Origin: Burkholderia anthina
GTDB lineage: Bacteria; Pseudomonadota; Gammaproteobacteria; Burkholderiales; Burkholderiaceae
Direction of reading: 5' to 3'
Assembly (NCBI RefSeq): GCF_902498995.1
Contig: NZ_CABVLY010000023.1
Span: 62,001 to 126,000 of the forward strand
DNA length: 64,000 nucleotides
In this document: positions 27,607 to 35,924 of the stretch, in pieces
How positions within the stretch are numbered: the stretch's first letter is position 1
How the letters are laid out: the number at the start of each line of letters is the position of its first letter
Made by a program: the position numbers and the translations under genes
Notes under the pieces: model-generated
The model's database searches: none
Seen by the model: the letters and a program-made list of their open reading frames with translations, nothing else
Told to the model about the DNA's origin: nothing

Positions 27607-27867
27607 TCAGGCCGCTTGCAGAAGCGGCAGCAGGCCGCCTTCGCGGTCGAGCTTCGACAGATCGTCGTAACCGCCGACGTGCGTGTCGCCGATGTAGATC
27701 TGCGGCACCGTGCGACGGCCCGTGCGCGTCATCATTTCCTCACGGCGGGCCGGATCGCGGTCGATCAGCACCTTTTCGATCTGCTCGACGCCGCGCAGCT
27801 TCAGCAGGCGCTCGGCCTGCATGCAATACGGACACACCTGCGTGCTGTACATCAAAACCTTGTTCAC
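27607..27867 (-). CDS. grxC: Glutaredoxin 3
   Basis: An 86-residue class I glutaredoxin with active site CPYC in STQVCPYCMQAERLL, cis-Pro TVPQIYIGDTHVGGYDDL and the normal length. It begins with GTG at 27867 behind AAGGAG. The GTGA overlaps the rhodanese stop, so the two are translationally coupled. The neighbours are a rhodanese gene and secB. Confidence 0.93.
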   Translation of the reverse strand: MNKVLMYSTQVCPYCMQAERLLKLRGVEQIEKVLIDRDPARREEMMTRTGRRTVPQIYIGDTHVGGYDDLSKLDREGGLLPLLQAA

Positions 27868-28286
27868 TTCGCCACTCCTTGTTTGACGACCGGCATCCCG
27901 GCCTGCTGCCAGGCGGCGACGCCGCCCTCGAGCACGTGCACCTCGGCATAGCCTGCCGCCTCGACCTCGCGCGCCGCCTTCTGCGACTGCTGGCCGTTCT
28001 GGCAGACGAGCAGCACGGGGGTGCTCTTGTTCTTTGCGACCTGCGCAATTTTCGCGCCGATCTCGCCGGCGGCGACCTGGCGCGCCGACGGCAGGTGGCC
28101 GGCAGCGAAGTCGGACGCGGCACGCACGTCGATCACGACCGCGTTGCGGCGATTGATGAGCTGCGTTGCCTCCGCAGCCGACAGGCCGCCGCGGCCGCGG
28201 CGCAGGGCGGGCCATGCAAGCAGACCGCCGGAAACCACCAGGATCGCGATGAGGGCCAGGTTGGTGTAATTGGTAAAGAACGTCAC
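27864..28286 (-). CDS. Membrane-anchored rhodanese-like sulfurtransferase
   Basis: A 140-residue protein with one N-terminal membrane helix (NLALIAILVVSGGLLAWPAL) and a rhodanese domain (TQLINRRNAVVIDVRAASDF, then the active loop VLLVCQNGQQSQKAAREVE with the catalytic Cys, and LEGGVAAWQQAGMPVV). It begins with GTG at 28286 and ends in overlap with grxC. It is the first gene of the rhodanese-grxC-secB-gpsA operon. The acceptor of the sulfur is unknown. Confidence 0.9.
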   Translation of the reverse strand: MTFFTNYTNLALIAILVVSGGLLAWPALRRGRGGLSAAEATQLINRRNAVVIDVRAASDFAAGHLPSARQVAAGEIGAKIAQVAKNKSTPVLLVCQNGQQSQKAAREVEAAGYAEVHVLEGGVAAWQQAGMPVVKQGVAK

Positions 28287-28331
28287 GGAATTCCGCCGGA
28301 AAAAGAGAAATCGGAAAAGGACAATCCCGCC

Positions 28332-28337
28332 ATTATA
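28332..28337 (-). promoter_or_regulatory. Possible -10 element of the rhodanese-grxC-secB-gpsA operon
   Basis: TATAAT on the minus strand lies 46 bases before the rhodanese GTG, within an AT-rich patch in the divergent region with gpmA. No convincing -35 is seen at 16-18 bases. The overlapping TATAAA on the plus strand could serve gpmA. Confidence 0.35.
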
Positions 28338-28423
28338 AAATAACCGTCTTGCGCGATGGCGGGCCCCGAACCGGGCACCGTGCGACGCGCCCCGCTTCCC
28401 TATCACTACCGACCGCAAGATCC

Positions 28424-29170
28424 ATGTACAAACTCGTTCTCATCCGCCACGGCGAATCGACGTGGAACAAGGAAAACCGCTTCACCGGCTGGGTCGACGT
28501 CGACCTGACCGAACAGGGTCGCAACGAGGCCTACCAGGCCGGCGAATTGCTCAAGGAGGCCGGCTACACGTTCGACATCGCGTACACGTCCGTGCTCAAG
28601 CGCGCGATCCGCACGCTGTGGCACGTGCAGGACCGGATGGACCTGATGTACCTGCCGGTCGTCCACTCGTGGCGCCTGAACGAGCGCCACTACGGCGCGC
28701 TGTCGGGCCTGAACAAGGCGGAAACGGCCGCCAAGTTCGGCGACGACCAGGTGCTCGTGTGGCGCCGCAGCTACGACACGCCGCCGCCCGCGCTCGAGCC
28801 GACCGACGAACGCGCGCCGTTCAACGACCCGCGCTACGCGAAGGTGCCGCGCGAGCAGCTGCCGCTGACCGAGTGCCTGAAGGACACGGTCGCGCGCGTG
28901 CTGCCGCTGTGGAACGAGTCGATCGCACCGGCCGTCCGCGCGGGCAAGCAGGTGCTGATCGCCGCGCACGGCAACTCGCTGCGTGCGCTGATCAAGTATC
29001 TCGACGGCATCTCGGACAGCGACATCGTCGGCCTGAACATCCCGAACGGCGTGCCGCTCGTGTATGAACTCGACGAGAACCTGAAGCCGATCAAGCATTA
29101 CTACCTCGGCGACCAGGACGCGATCGCGCAGGCGCAGGCCGCCGTCGCGAAACAGGGCAAGGCGGGCTGA
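28424..29170 (+). CDS. gpmA: 2,3-bisphosphoglycerate-dependent phosphoglycerate mutase
   Basis: A 248-residue glycolytic enzyme that interconverts 3- and 2-phosphoglycerate. The phosphohistidine motif is LIRHGESTWNKENRFTGW with catalytic His near residue 9, the second His lies in IAAHGNSLRALIKYLDG, and YTSVLKRAIRTLW and HSWRLNERHYGALSGLNK are also typical. Length and order are normal. It is divergent from the rhodanese operon. Confidence 0.97.
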   Translation: MYKLVLIRHGESTWNKENRFTGWVDVDLTEQGRNEAYQAGELLKEAGYTFDIAYTSVLKRAIRTLWHVQDRMDLMYLPVVHSWRLNERHYGALSGLNKAETAAKFGDDQVLVWRRSYDTPPPALEPTDERAPFNDPRYAKVPREQLPLTECLKDTVARVLPLWNESIAPAVRAGKQVLIAAHGNSLRALIKYLDGISDSDIVGLNIPNGVPLVYELDENLKPIKHYYLGDQDAIAQAQAAVAKQGKAG

Positions 29171-29186
29171 CGCCCGTCGGGCGGGG

Positions 29187-29215
29187 CGGGGCCGCCTTCG
29201 GTGCGCCCGGCCCCG
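29187..29215 (+). terminator. Possible gpmA terminator hairpin
   Basis: CGGGGCCG (29187-29194) pairs with CGGCCCCG (29208-29215) around a 13-base loop, 16 bases after the gpmA stop. Only a short T-containing stretch follows (TTCGGCCTTTCC), so it is weak. The rest of the gap to 29431 shows no gene. Confidence 0.4.
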
Positions 29216-29431
29216 TTCGGCCTTTCCGGTGCGCGGCGCGAACCTTCGCGGCTCCGGTGCTGTCGAATCCGCTTTCGAATCCGTCGCGCGTCCGGCGGCA
29301 CCCCGCCGGGGCCCGAAACCCGGGGCGCGAGACCTTTTCGCACCGTTCCACTGAGTAATCGGACGAACAGTTATACTTGTCCGCTACATCCCCGCTACCG
29401 CCACGCGCTTCCCGACCGCACCAGACTCTCT

Positions 29432-30973
29432 ATGCGAATGAAATTGAAGAACATCGGCCTGATTGCCGCGGGCCTCGCCACGGGCGTGTTCGCCACGCTG
29501 CAGATTTCGGCGTCGGCCGAACAAACCGCCACGGCCCCGCTTCCCCTCGACCAGCTTCGCCTGTTCGCTGAAGTGTTCGGCCAGATCAAGCGCGAGTACG
29601 TCGAGCCGGTCGACGACAAGAAGCTGCTGACGGCGGCGATCAAGGGCATGGTGTCGAGCCTCGACCCGCACTCGTCGTTCCTCGACAAGACCGACTACGA
29701 TGAACTGCAGGAGCAGACGAAGGGTCGCTTCGCGGGCCTGGGCATCGAGATCTCGCAGGAAGACGGCCTCGTCAAGGTGATCTCGCCGATCGAGGACACC
29801 CCCGCGTTCCGCGCCGGCATCCGTCCGGGCGACCTGATCACCCGCATCAACGACAAGCCGGTGCGCGGCATGACGCTCGACAAGGCCGTCAAGCAGATGC
29901 GCGGCGAGCCGGGCACGAAGGTCACGCTGACGATCTTCCGCAAGAGCGACGACCGCACGTTCCCGGTCACGGTCACGCGCGCGATCATCAAGGTCCAGAG
30001 CGTGAAGATGAAGCTGCTCGACCCGGGCTACGCCTACATCCGGATCACGAGCTTCCAGGAGCGCACGACGCCCGATCTCGCCGCGAAGCTGCAGGACATC
30101 GCACGCCAGCAGCCGAACCTGAAGGGCCTGATCGTCGACCTGCGCAACAACGGCGGCGGCCTGCTGCAGAGCGCGGTCGGCGTCGCCGGCGCGTTCCTGC
30201 CGCCCGACTCCGTCGTCGTGTCGACCAACGGCCAGATCCCGGATTCGAAGCAGGTCTACCGCGACACCTACGACAACTATCGCCTGCCGTCCTTCGACGG
30301 CGATCCGCTGAAGAACCTGCCGCCGGTCTTCAAGACCGTGCCGATGATCGTGCTGACGAACGCGTATTCGGCGTCCGCGTCGGAAATCGTCGCCGGTGCG
30401 CTGCAGGATTCGAAGCGCGCGCTGATCATGGGCAAGACGACGTTCGGCAAGGGCTCGGTGCAGACGGTCCGCCCGATGACGGCCGACACCGCACTGCGCC
30501 TGACGACCGCGTACTACTACACGCCGAGCGGCCGTTCGATCCAGAACAAGGGCATCACGCCTGACGTGCCGGTCGATCAGTACGCGGACGGCGATCCGGA
30601 CGACGTGCTCGTGACGCGTGAAGTCGATTACTCGAACCACCTCGCGAACACGCAGGATCCGAACGAGAAGAAGGAACAGGAAGAGCGCGAGCAGCGCCGG
30701 ATGGATCAGCTGCGCATCCTCGAAGAGCAGAACGACAAGAAGACGCCGGAGCAACGCCAGAAGGACCGCGATCGCAAGCCGATCGAGTTCGGCAGCGCCG
30801 ACGACTTCATGATGCAGCAGGCGCTCAACAAGCTCGAAGGCAAGCCGGTGCAGGAATCGAAGTCGCTGCTCGCCGAGAGCACGACGAAGAGCCCTGCGGC
30901 CAAGGCCGCGTCCGCCGCGAAGGCGTCGGGCACGAAGGCCGCCGCACCGAAGCCCGCGTCGGCACCGCAGTAA
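29432..30973 (+). CDS. C-terminal processing protease, S41 family with PDZ domain
   Basis: A 513-residue periplasmic serine protease of the CtpA/Prc type. A signal sequence or anchor (residues about 6-28) precedes a PDZ domain (RFAGLGIEISQEDG to KVTLTIFRK, about residues 95-175) and the S41 domain with the catalytic Ser in NAYSASASEIVAGALQ and Lys in MGKTTFGKGSVQT. The C-terminal 100 residues are charged, then Ala/Lys/Pro-rich (AAKAASAAKASGTKAAAPKP), beyond the core enzyme. Such proteases trim envelope proteins and cell-wall hydrolases. It stands alone between gpmA and a ThiF-like gene. Confidence 0.94.
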   Translation: MRMKLKNIGLIAAGLATGVFATLQISASAEQTATAPLPLDQLRLFAEVFGQIKREYVEPVDDKKLLTAAIKGMVSSLDPHSSFLDKTDYDELQEQTKGRFAGLGIEISQEDGLVKVISPIEDTPAFRAGIRPGDLITRINDKPVRGMTLDKAVKQMRGEPGTKVTLTIFRKSDDRTFPVTVTRAIIKVQSVKMKLLDPGYAYIRITSFQERTTPDLAAKLQDIARQQPNLKGLIVDLRNNGGGLLQSAVGVAGAFLPPDSVVVSTNGQIPDSKQVYRDTYDNYRLPSFDGDPLKNLPPVFKTVPMIVLTNAYSASASEIVAGALQDSKRALIMGKTTFGKGSVQTVRPMTADTALRLTTAYYYTPSGRSIQNKGITPDVPVDQYADGDPDDVLVTREVDYSNHLANTQDPNEKKEQEEREQRRMDQLRILEEQNDKKTPEQRQKDRDRKPIEFGSADDFMMQQALNKLEGKPVQESKSLLAESTTKSPAAKAASAAKASGTKAAAPKPASAPQ

Positions 30974-30990
30974 GCGCCGGCCGGCATCCG

Positions 30991-31027
30991 ACGGGCCATC
31001 GCGGGAAGACCGCGATGGCCCGTTTTT
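30991..31027 (+). terminator. Rho-independent terminator of the S41 protease gene
   Basis: ACGGGCCATCGCGG (30991-31004) and CCGCGATGGCCCGT (31010-31023) form a perfect 14-bp stem with a 5-base loop, followed by TTTT. It lies 18 bases after the stop codon. Confidence 0.95.
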
Positions 31028-31076
31028 CATGCGCGCCTAGAATAGCCAGCAGGTCCGCCTCGCTCACGACTTCTCC

Positions 31077-31829
31077 ATGAACGACGATCAACTCCTTCGC
31101 TACTCCCGCCACATCCTCGTCGACGAAATCGGCATCGAGGCACAACAGCGCTTTCTCGACGCGCATGCGATCGTCGTCGGCGCCGGCGGCCTCGGCTCGC
31201 CGGCCGCGATGTATCTCGCGGCGTCCGGCGTCGGCACGATCACGCTGGTCGACGCCGACACGGTCGATCTCACGAACCTGCAGCGGCAGATCCTGCACGT
31301 GACGGCCTCGGTCGGCCGCAGCAAGGTCGAATCGGGACGCGACGCGCTCGCGCAGCTGAACCCCGAGGTGACGGTGCACGCGGTCGCGGCGCGCGTCGAC
31401 GATGCGTGGCTCGACGAACACGTGCCGCGCGCGAGCGTCGTGCTCGACTGCACCGACAACTTCGCGACGCGCCACGCGATCAACCGTGCGTGCGTCGCGC
31501 ACGGCGTGCCGCTCGTGTCGGGCGCCGCGCTGCGCTTCGACGGCCAGATCAGCACGTTCGATTTCCGCGATCCGGCCGCGCCCTGCTATGCCTGCGTGTT
31601 TCCGGAAGACCAGCCGTTCGAGGAAGTCGCGTGCTCGACGATGGGCGTGTTCGCGCCGACGGTCGGGATCATCGGCGCGATGCAGGCCGCCGAAGCGCTG
31701 CGCGTGATCGGCGGGATCGGCACGACGCTCAACGGCCGGCTGATGATGCTCGATTCGCTGCGGATGGAATGGACGACGATGAAGATCGCGCGCCAGGCCG
31801 ACTGCCCGGTGTGCGGCGGCCGGCACTGA
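31077..31829 (+). CDS. HesA/MoeB/ThiF family adenylyltransferase
   Basis: A 250-residue E1-like enzyme that adenylates the C-terminal glycine of a ubiquitin-fold sulfur carrier (MoaD or ThiS). It has the nucleotide motif VVGAGGLGSPAAMYLAASGV, DADTVDLTNLQRQILH, the conserved CTDNFATRHAINRAC, the zinc pairs CYAC and CPVC (last residues CPVCGGRH), and CSTMGVFAPTVGIIG. MoeB and ThiF cannot be separated on sequence alone, and no sulfur-carrier gene lies next to it. Confidence 0.9.
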   Translation: MNDDQLLRYSRHILVDEIGIEAQQRFLDAHAIVVGAGGLGSPAAMYLAASGVGTITLVDADTVDLTNLQRQILHVTASVGRSKVESGRDALAQLNPEVTVHAVAARVDDAWLDEHVPRASVVLDCTDNFATRHAINRACVAHGVPLVSGAALRFDGQISTFDFRDPAAPCYACVFPEDQPFEEVACSTMGVFAPTVGIIGAMQAAEALRVIGGIGTTLNGRLMMLDSLRMEWTTMKIARQADCPVCGGRH

Positions 31830-31841
31830 CGCGCGCCGGAT

Positions 31842-31922
31842 GCATGCGCCGGCGGCGCATGCGTGACGTTTCGCGACTATTTCGCGACTCCGGTTGCGCG
31901 GCAGCGGCCTGCGCCGCTGCCG
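31842..31922. terminator. Two hairpins between convergent thiF-like and ptsI genes
   Basis: GCATGCGCC (31842-31850) pairs with GGCGCATGC (31854-31862), and CGGCAGCGGC (31899-31908) pairs with GCCGCTGCCG (31913-31922). Both stems are perfect. The second ends 2 bases from the ptsI stop. Neither has a T run. Between them TTCGCGACT is repeated twice in tandem. They most likely separate the convergent transcripts. Confidence 0.5.
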
Positions 31923-31923
31923 C

Positions 31924-33696
31924 TCAGGCGGCCGCGTCCGCGCGCGGCTCGGCGACCGCCAGGCGCTTGAGCGCCGCCTGCACTTCTTCCGGCTCGAACG
32001 CGGCGAGCACGTCGGCCGTCGGCTTCTCGAGCGCCTTCAGGTGCGCACGCAAAATCTCCTGCTTCACCACCAGCAACTGGCTCGGATGCATCGAGAACTC
32101 GGTGAGCCCCATCCCGAGCAGCAGGCGCGTGAGCGCCGGGTCGCCGGCCATCTCCCCGCACACCGACACCGACACGCCCGCCCGCTTCGCTTCGCGCAGC
32201 GTATAGGCGATCAGGTGCAGCACCGCCGGATGCAGCGGGTCGTACAGGTGCGCGACCGCGTTGTCCGCGCGGTCGATCGCGAGCGTGTACTGGATCAGGT
32301 CGTTCGTGCCGATCGACAGGAAGTCGAAGCGCTTCAGGAACAGCGGCAGCGCGATCGCCGCAGCCGGGATCTCGATCATCGCGCCGAGACGCACGTTCGG
32401 ATCGTATGCGAGCCCCGCGTCATCGAGCTGGCGCTTCGCCTCGCGGATCAGGTCGAGCGTCTGGTCGATCTCCTGCGCGTGCGCGAGCATCGGGATCAGG
32501 ATCTTCACCTGCCCGAACGCGGACGCGCGCAGGATCGCGCGCAACTGCGTGAGGAACATCTGCGGCTCGGACAGGCTCCAGCGGATCGCGCGCAGCCCGA
32601 GCGCCGGATTCGGCGCCGTCTCGTAGCCTTCGTCGAGCGCCTCGAGCGGCTTGTCCGCGCCGACGTCGATCGTGCGGATCGTCACCGGCATGCCCTTCAT
32701 CCACTCGACCGCACGCTTGTACGCGGCGAACTGCTCCTCCTCCTCGGGCATCTCCTTCTGATGCATGAACAGGAACTCCGAGCGGAACAGCCCGACGCCG
32801 ACCGCGCCGGCCTCGACCGCCGCCTTCGCGTCGTCGGGCAGCTCGATGTTCGCGTACAGCTCGATCTTGGTGCCGCACAACGTCTGCGTCGGCGAGAACT
32901 TCAGGCGCTGCAGCTTGCGCTGCTCCAGCAGTTTCTCGGACTGGCGGTACGAATATTCCTCGAGGACGATCGGCGCCGGATCGACGATCACGATGCCCTG
33001 GTCGCCGTCGACGATGATCAGGTCGTCCTGGCGGATCAGCGCGCTCGCGTGCTGCACGCCGACCGCGGCCGGAATGCCGAGGCTGCGCGCGACGATCGCC
33101 GTGTGCGACGTGCGGCCGCCGAGATCGGTGACGAACGCCTGGAACGACTGCGACTTGAACTGCATCATGTCGGCCGGCGCGATGTCGTGCGCGACGACGA
33201 TCATCTCGTTCGTGCCGTTCCTGGCCGCGCGATCGAGCGCCTGCGACGCGGACGGCGCGCCCGCGAGCGCCTTCAGCACGCGCTCGACCACCTGCTCGAT
33301 GTCGGCCTTGCGCTCGCGCAGGTATTCGTCCTCGATGTCGTCGAAGTGGCGCGTGAGCAGTTCGAGCTGCTCGGTCAGCGCCCATTCGACGTTGTAGCGC
33401 CGCGTGCGGATCAGGTCGATGGTTTCCTGCACGAGCATCGCGTCGCTCAGGATCATGGCGTGCACGTCGATGAACGCGCCCACTTCGGTCGGGGTGTCGT
33501 CGGTCAGGTCGGCGCGCAGCGCCTCGAGTTCGTGATGCACGGTTTCGAGCGCCGTGCGGAAACGCTCGACCTCGGCATCGATCTGGTTCGCTTCGATCAG
33601 GTAATGGGCGACGTCGAGCGCCGCCGGCGCGATCAGGTACGCTCGCCCGATCGCGATACCACGTGAGACGGGAATGCCATGCAGCGTGAAGGACAC
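31924..33696 (-). CDS. ptsI: PTS enzyme I (phosphoenolpyruvate-protein phosphotransferase)
   Basis: A 590-residue enzyme I that takes phosphate from PEP and passes it to HPr. The phosphorylated His is at about 198 in GGRTSHTAIVARSLG. The PEP-binding barrel has VGLFRSEFLFM and the catalytic Cys in VSVCGEMAGDP near residue 510. I chose the GTG at 33696 because GAGGAGGTGCGC precedes it. No sugar-specific EIIB or EIIC is nearby, so this PTS is probably mainly regulatory here. It does not simply read through from ptsH, because a terminator lies between them. Confidence 0.96.
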   Translation of the reverse strand: MSFTLHGIPVSRGIAIGRAYLIAPAALDVAHYLIEANQIDAEVERFRTALETVHHELEALRADLTDDTPTEVGAFIDVHAMILSDAMLVQETIDLIRTRRYNVEWALTEQLELLTRHFDDIEDEYLRERKADIEQVVERVLKALAGAPSASQALDRAARNGTNEMIVVAHDIAPADMMQFKSQSFQAFVTDLGGRTSHTAIVARSLGIPAAVGVQHASALIRQDDLIIVDGDQGIVIVDPAPIVLEEYSYRQSEKLLEQRKLQRLKFSPTQTLCGTKIELYANIELPDDAKAAVEAGAVGVGLFRSEFLFMHQKEMPEEEEQFAAYKRAVEWMKGMPVTIRTIDVGADKPLEALDEGYETAPNPALGLRAIRWSLSEPQMFLTQLRAILRASAFGQVKILIPMLAHAQEIDQTLDLIREAKRQLDDAGLAYDPNVRLGAMIEIPAAAIALPLFLKRFDFLSIGTNDLIQYTLAIDRADNAVAHLYDPLHPAVLHLIAYTLREAKRAGVSVSVCGEMAGDPALTRLLLGMGLTEFSMHPSQLLVVKQEILRAHLKALEKPTADVLAAFEPEEVQAALKRLAVAEPRADAAA

Positions 33697-33834
33697 GCGC
33701 ACCTCCTCTGTACATGTAAAGCCGCGGCACACTGCTGCGATGCGCTTATGACCCCGGTTAGCGATTATAAATTCCGTCCCCTCATGCTGACTGCGTGCAG
33801 CGCAGCATTACGCGTTACGTATCAATGCTTCAGA

Positions 33835-33864
33835 CGAAAAAAATGCCGCGAAAAACGCGGCATT
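33835..33864 (-). terminator. Terminator between ptsH and ptsI
   Basis: AATGCCGCG (33842-33850) and CGCGGCATT (33856-33864) form a perfect 9-bp stem with a 5-base loop. On the minus strand it is followed by TTTTTTTCG. It begins 33 bases past the ptsH stop, upstream of ptsI, and would uncouple ptsH from ptsI. Confidence 0.88.
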
Positions 33865-33896
33865 CCGATTCGAAACGGCAGTGATCCCGCGCGGAA

Positions 33897-34166
33897 TCAC
33901 TGACCTTCGCCGAACTTGTCCGCGATCAGCTTGAGCAGCGCATCCATCGCTTCGCGTTCGTCCGGCCCCTCGGTCTCGATCGTCACCGTACTGCCGATGC
34001 CCGCCGCCAGCATCATGACGCCCATGATGCTCTTCGCATTGATCTTGCGCCCGTTGCGCGTCATCCAGACTTCCGACTGGAAGTTGCCGGCCAGTTGCGT
34101 AAGCTTGGCCGATGCGCGCGCATGGAGCCCCAATTTGTTGACGATGGTGGTTTCTTGTTGAAGCAT
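33897..34166 (-). CDS. ptsH: Phosphocarrier protein HPr
   Basis: An 89-residue HPr with the active His15 in IVNKLGLHARASAKL and Ser46 in AKSIMGVMMLAAG, the regulatory site in organisms that have HPr kinase. It lies between the EIIA gene and the ptsH-ptsI terminator, 74 bases after the EIIA stop. Length and positions are normal. Confidence 0.96.
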   Translation of the reverse strand: MLQQETTIVNKLGLHARASAKLTQLAGNFQSEVWMTRNGRKINAKSIMGVMMLAAGIGSTVTIETEGPDEREAMDALLKLIADKFGEGQ

Positions 34167-34240
34167 GATTCTCGGTCGGGTCGGTCGAGGCCGCCGGCGA
34201 CGGGCGTCGGCGGGTCAGTCTGAAACGGAAAACGGGATGG

Positions 34241-34711
34241 TCAGTGCGATTCGGTGCGCGGTTGCGGCTCGGGCGGAATCGGCGCGCACTGGCCGCAGCC
34301 GGTTTCCGACGGCGGCGGCGGCGTGCCGGCCGATACCTCGTGAACGCCCTTCGCGCCGCCGGACAGCGCCTTGTCGACGAGCTTGTCGAGCGGCACCGTG
34401 CGGTAGCAGACGGCGCGCACCAGCATCGGCAGGTTCACGCCGGCGAGCACGCGCACGTTCTCGAGCTTCGCCAGTTGCCCCGCGATGTTCGCGGGCGTCG
34501 CGCCGTACATGTCGGTCAGCACGACGACGCCGTTCTCTTCCCTGAGCCGCGCGAGCTCCGCATGCGCGAACGCCATCACCTGGGTGGGGTCGCTGTCCGC
34601 CATCACGTCGATACAGCCGATGCGCGCGGGCACGCCGCCGTAGATGTGCGCGATGCAGTCCCGCAGCGCGGTGGCGAGCGGGGCATGCGCGATGATCAGA
34701 ATCCCGGCCAT
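34241..34711 (-). CDS. PTS EIIA component, mannose/fructose type
   Basis: A 156-residue EIIA-man-type protein with the phosphorylated His9 in GILIIAHAPLATALRDC and the core VVVLTDMYGATPANIAGQLA. It has no partner EIIB, EIIC or EIID in the window, so its phosphate probably serves regulation. Beyond residue 130 an odd tail (GTPPPPSETGCGQCAPIPPE) carries a CxxC pair not usual in EIIA domains. It is placed between gshB and ptsH in one direction, an order seen widely in betaproteobacteria. Confidence 0.9.
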   Translation of the reverse strand: MAGILIIAHAPLATALRDCIAHIYGGVPARIGCIDVMADSDPTQVMAFAHAELARLREENGVVVLTDMYGATPANIAGQLAKLENVRVLAGVNLPMLVRAVCYRTVPLDKLVDKALSGGAKGVHEVSAGTPPPPSETGCGQCAPIPPEPQPRTESH

Positions 34712-34942
34712 GTCAGACCGCTCCCGGCCGCCCCTGGCGGGCCGATACCCCGCGACGGGGCAATGAGCGTAGCGAGTGTGGGAAACGTTTCATGTTCAGC
34801 CTTGCAACGGTTTCGGCCCGACCGCCGGGCCTTCGGCGCGCTGGTCGCGGCACCGGGCAAGCGGGCATTGTAGCAGGCCGATCGAACCGCTCCGGCGACG
34901 GGGGACCTGCGCGGCCGCCGCCGGGGTTGCGCGGAAAACGGG

Positions 34943-35899
34943 CTACGCGGCCGCCCGCTCCAGCGCGTCGATGAACATCGCGGCGACGTCGAAACCCGTC
35001 TGCTCCATGATTTCGCGGAAGCACGTCGGGCTCGTCACGTTCACCTCGGTCAGCCAGTCGCCGATCGCATCGAGGCCGACCAGCAGCAGCCCGCGCGCCG
35101 CGAGCACGGGGCCGAGCGTCTCGGCGATCTCGCGATCGCGCGGCGTCAGCGGCTGCGCGACGCCGAGCCCGCCCGCCGCGAGATTGCCGCGCACTTCGCT
35201 GCCCTGCGGAATCCGCGCGAGCGAATACGGCACCGGCTCGCCCGCGATCAGCAGAATGCGCTTGTCGCCCGCCTTGATCTCGGGAATGAACTTCTGGATC
35301 ATCAGCGAGCGCGTGCCGTCATGGCCCAGCATCTCGATGATCGCGCCGAGATTCATTCCGTCGGCCTTCACGCGGAACACGCCCATCCCGCCCATGCCGT
35401 CGAGCGGCTTCACGATCACGTCGCCATGCTCGGCGTGAAATGCCCGCAGGCGCGCGGCGTCGCGCGTGACGAGCGTCGGTGCGACGAACTGCGGAAACTC
35501 GCCGATCGCGAGCTTCTCCGAGTGATCGCGGATCGACTGCGGCTTGTTGAACACGCGTGCGCCTGCCCGCTCGGCAAGCTCGAGCATCCAGGTGGCCGTC
35601 ACGTACTCCATGTCGAACGGCGGATCCTTGCGCATCAGCACCGCGCCGAACGACGTCAGCTGCCGGGATTCGTGCGCGGCCGTCTCGTACCACGGATGAC
35701 GATGCAGGTCGGCCGTGTCGCCGACGATCGTCACGCGCTGCACGTCCGCCTCGACGCCCGAACCCGTCCACGCAAGCTGGTGCGGCTCGCATGCGTACAC
35801 CGCATGCCCGCGCCGCGCGGCCTCCGCCATCATCGCGTAGGTCGAATCCTTGTAGATCTTGAAGCGCTCGAGCGGGTCGGCGATAAAGAGAATGTCCAT
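34943..35899 (-). CDS. gshB: Glutathione synthetase
   Basis: A 318-residue ATP-grasp enzyme that joins gamma-glutamylcysteine and glycine. It begins MDILFIADPLERFKIYKDST and has MRKDPPFDMEYVTATWML, the ATP-grasp stretch VIVKPLDGMGGMGVFRV, GDKRILLIAGEPVPYSLARI and LTEVNVTSPTCFREI. It follows gshA by 25 bases, so both steps of glutathione synthesis are co-transcribed. The 231 bases after its stop hold no gene. Confidence 0.96.
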   Translation of the reverse strand: MDILFIADPLERFKIYKDSTYAMMAEAARRGHAVYACEPHQLAWTGSGVEADVQRVTIVGDTADLHRHPWYETAAHESRQLTSFGAVLMRKDPPFDMEYVTATWMLELAERAGARVFNKPQSIRDHSEKLAIGEFPQFVAPTLVTRDAARLRAFHAEHGDVIVKPLDGMGGMGVFRVKADGMNLGAIIEMLGHDGTRSLMIQKFIPEIKAGDKRILLIAGEPVPYSLARIPQGSEVRGNLAAGGLGVAQPLTPRDREIAETLGPVLAARGLLLVGLDAIGDWLTEVNVTSPTCFREIMEQTGFDVAAMFIDALERAAA

Positions 35900-35924
35900 G
35901 CGGGTCCTGTACGTAGCGAAGCCG

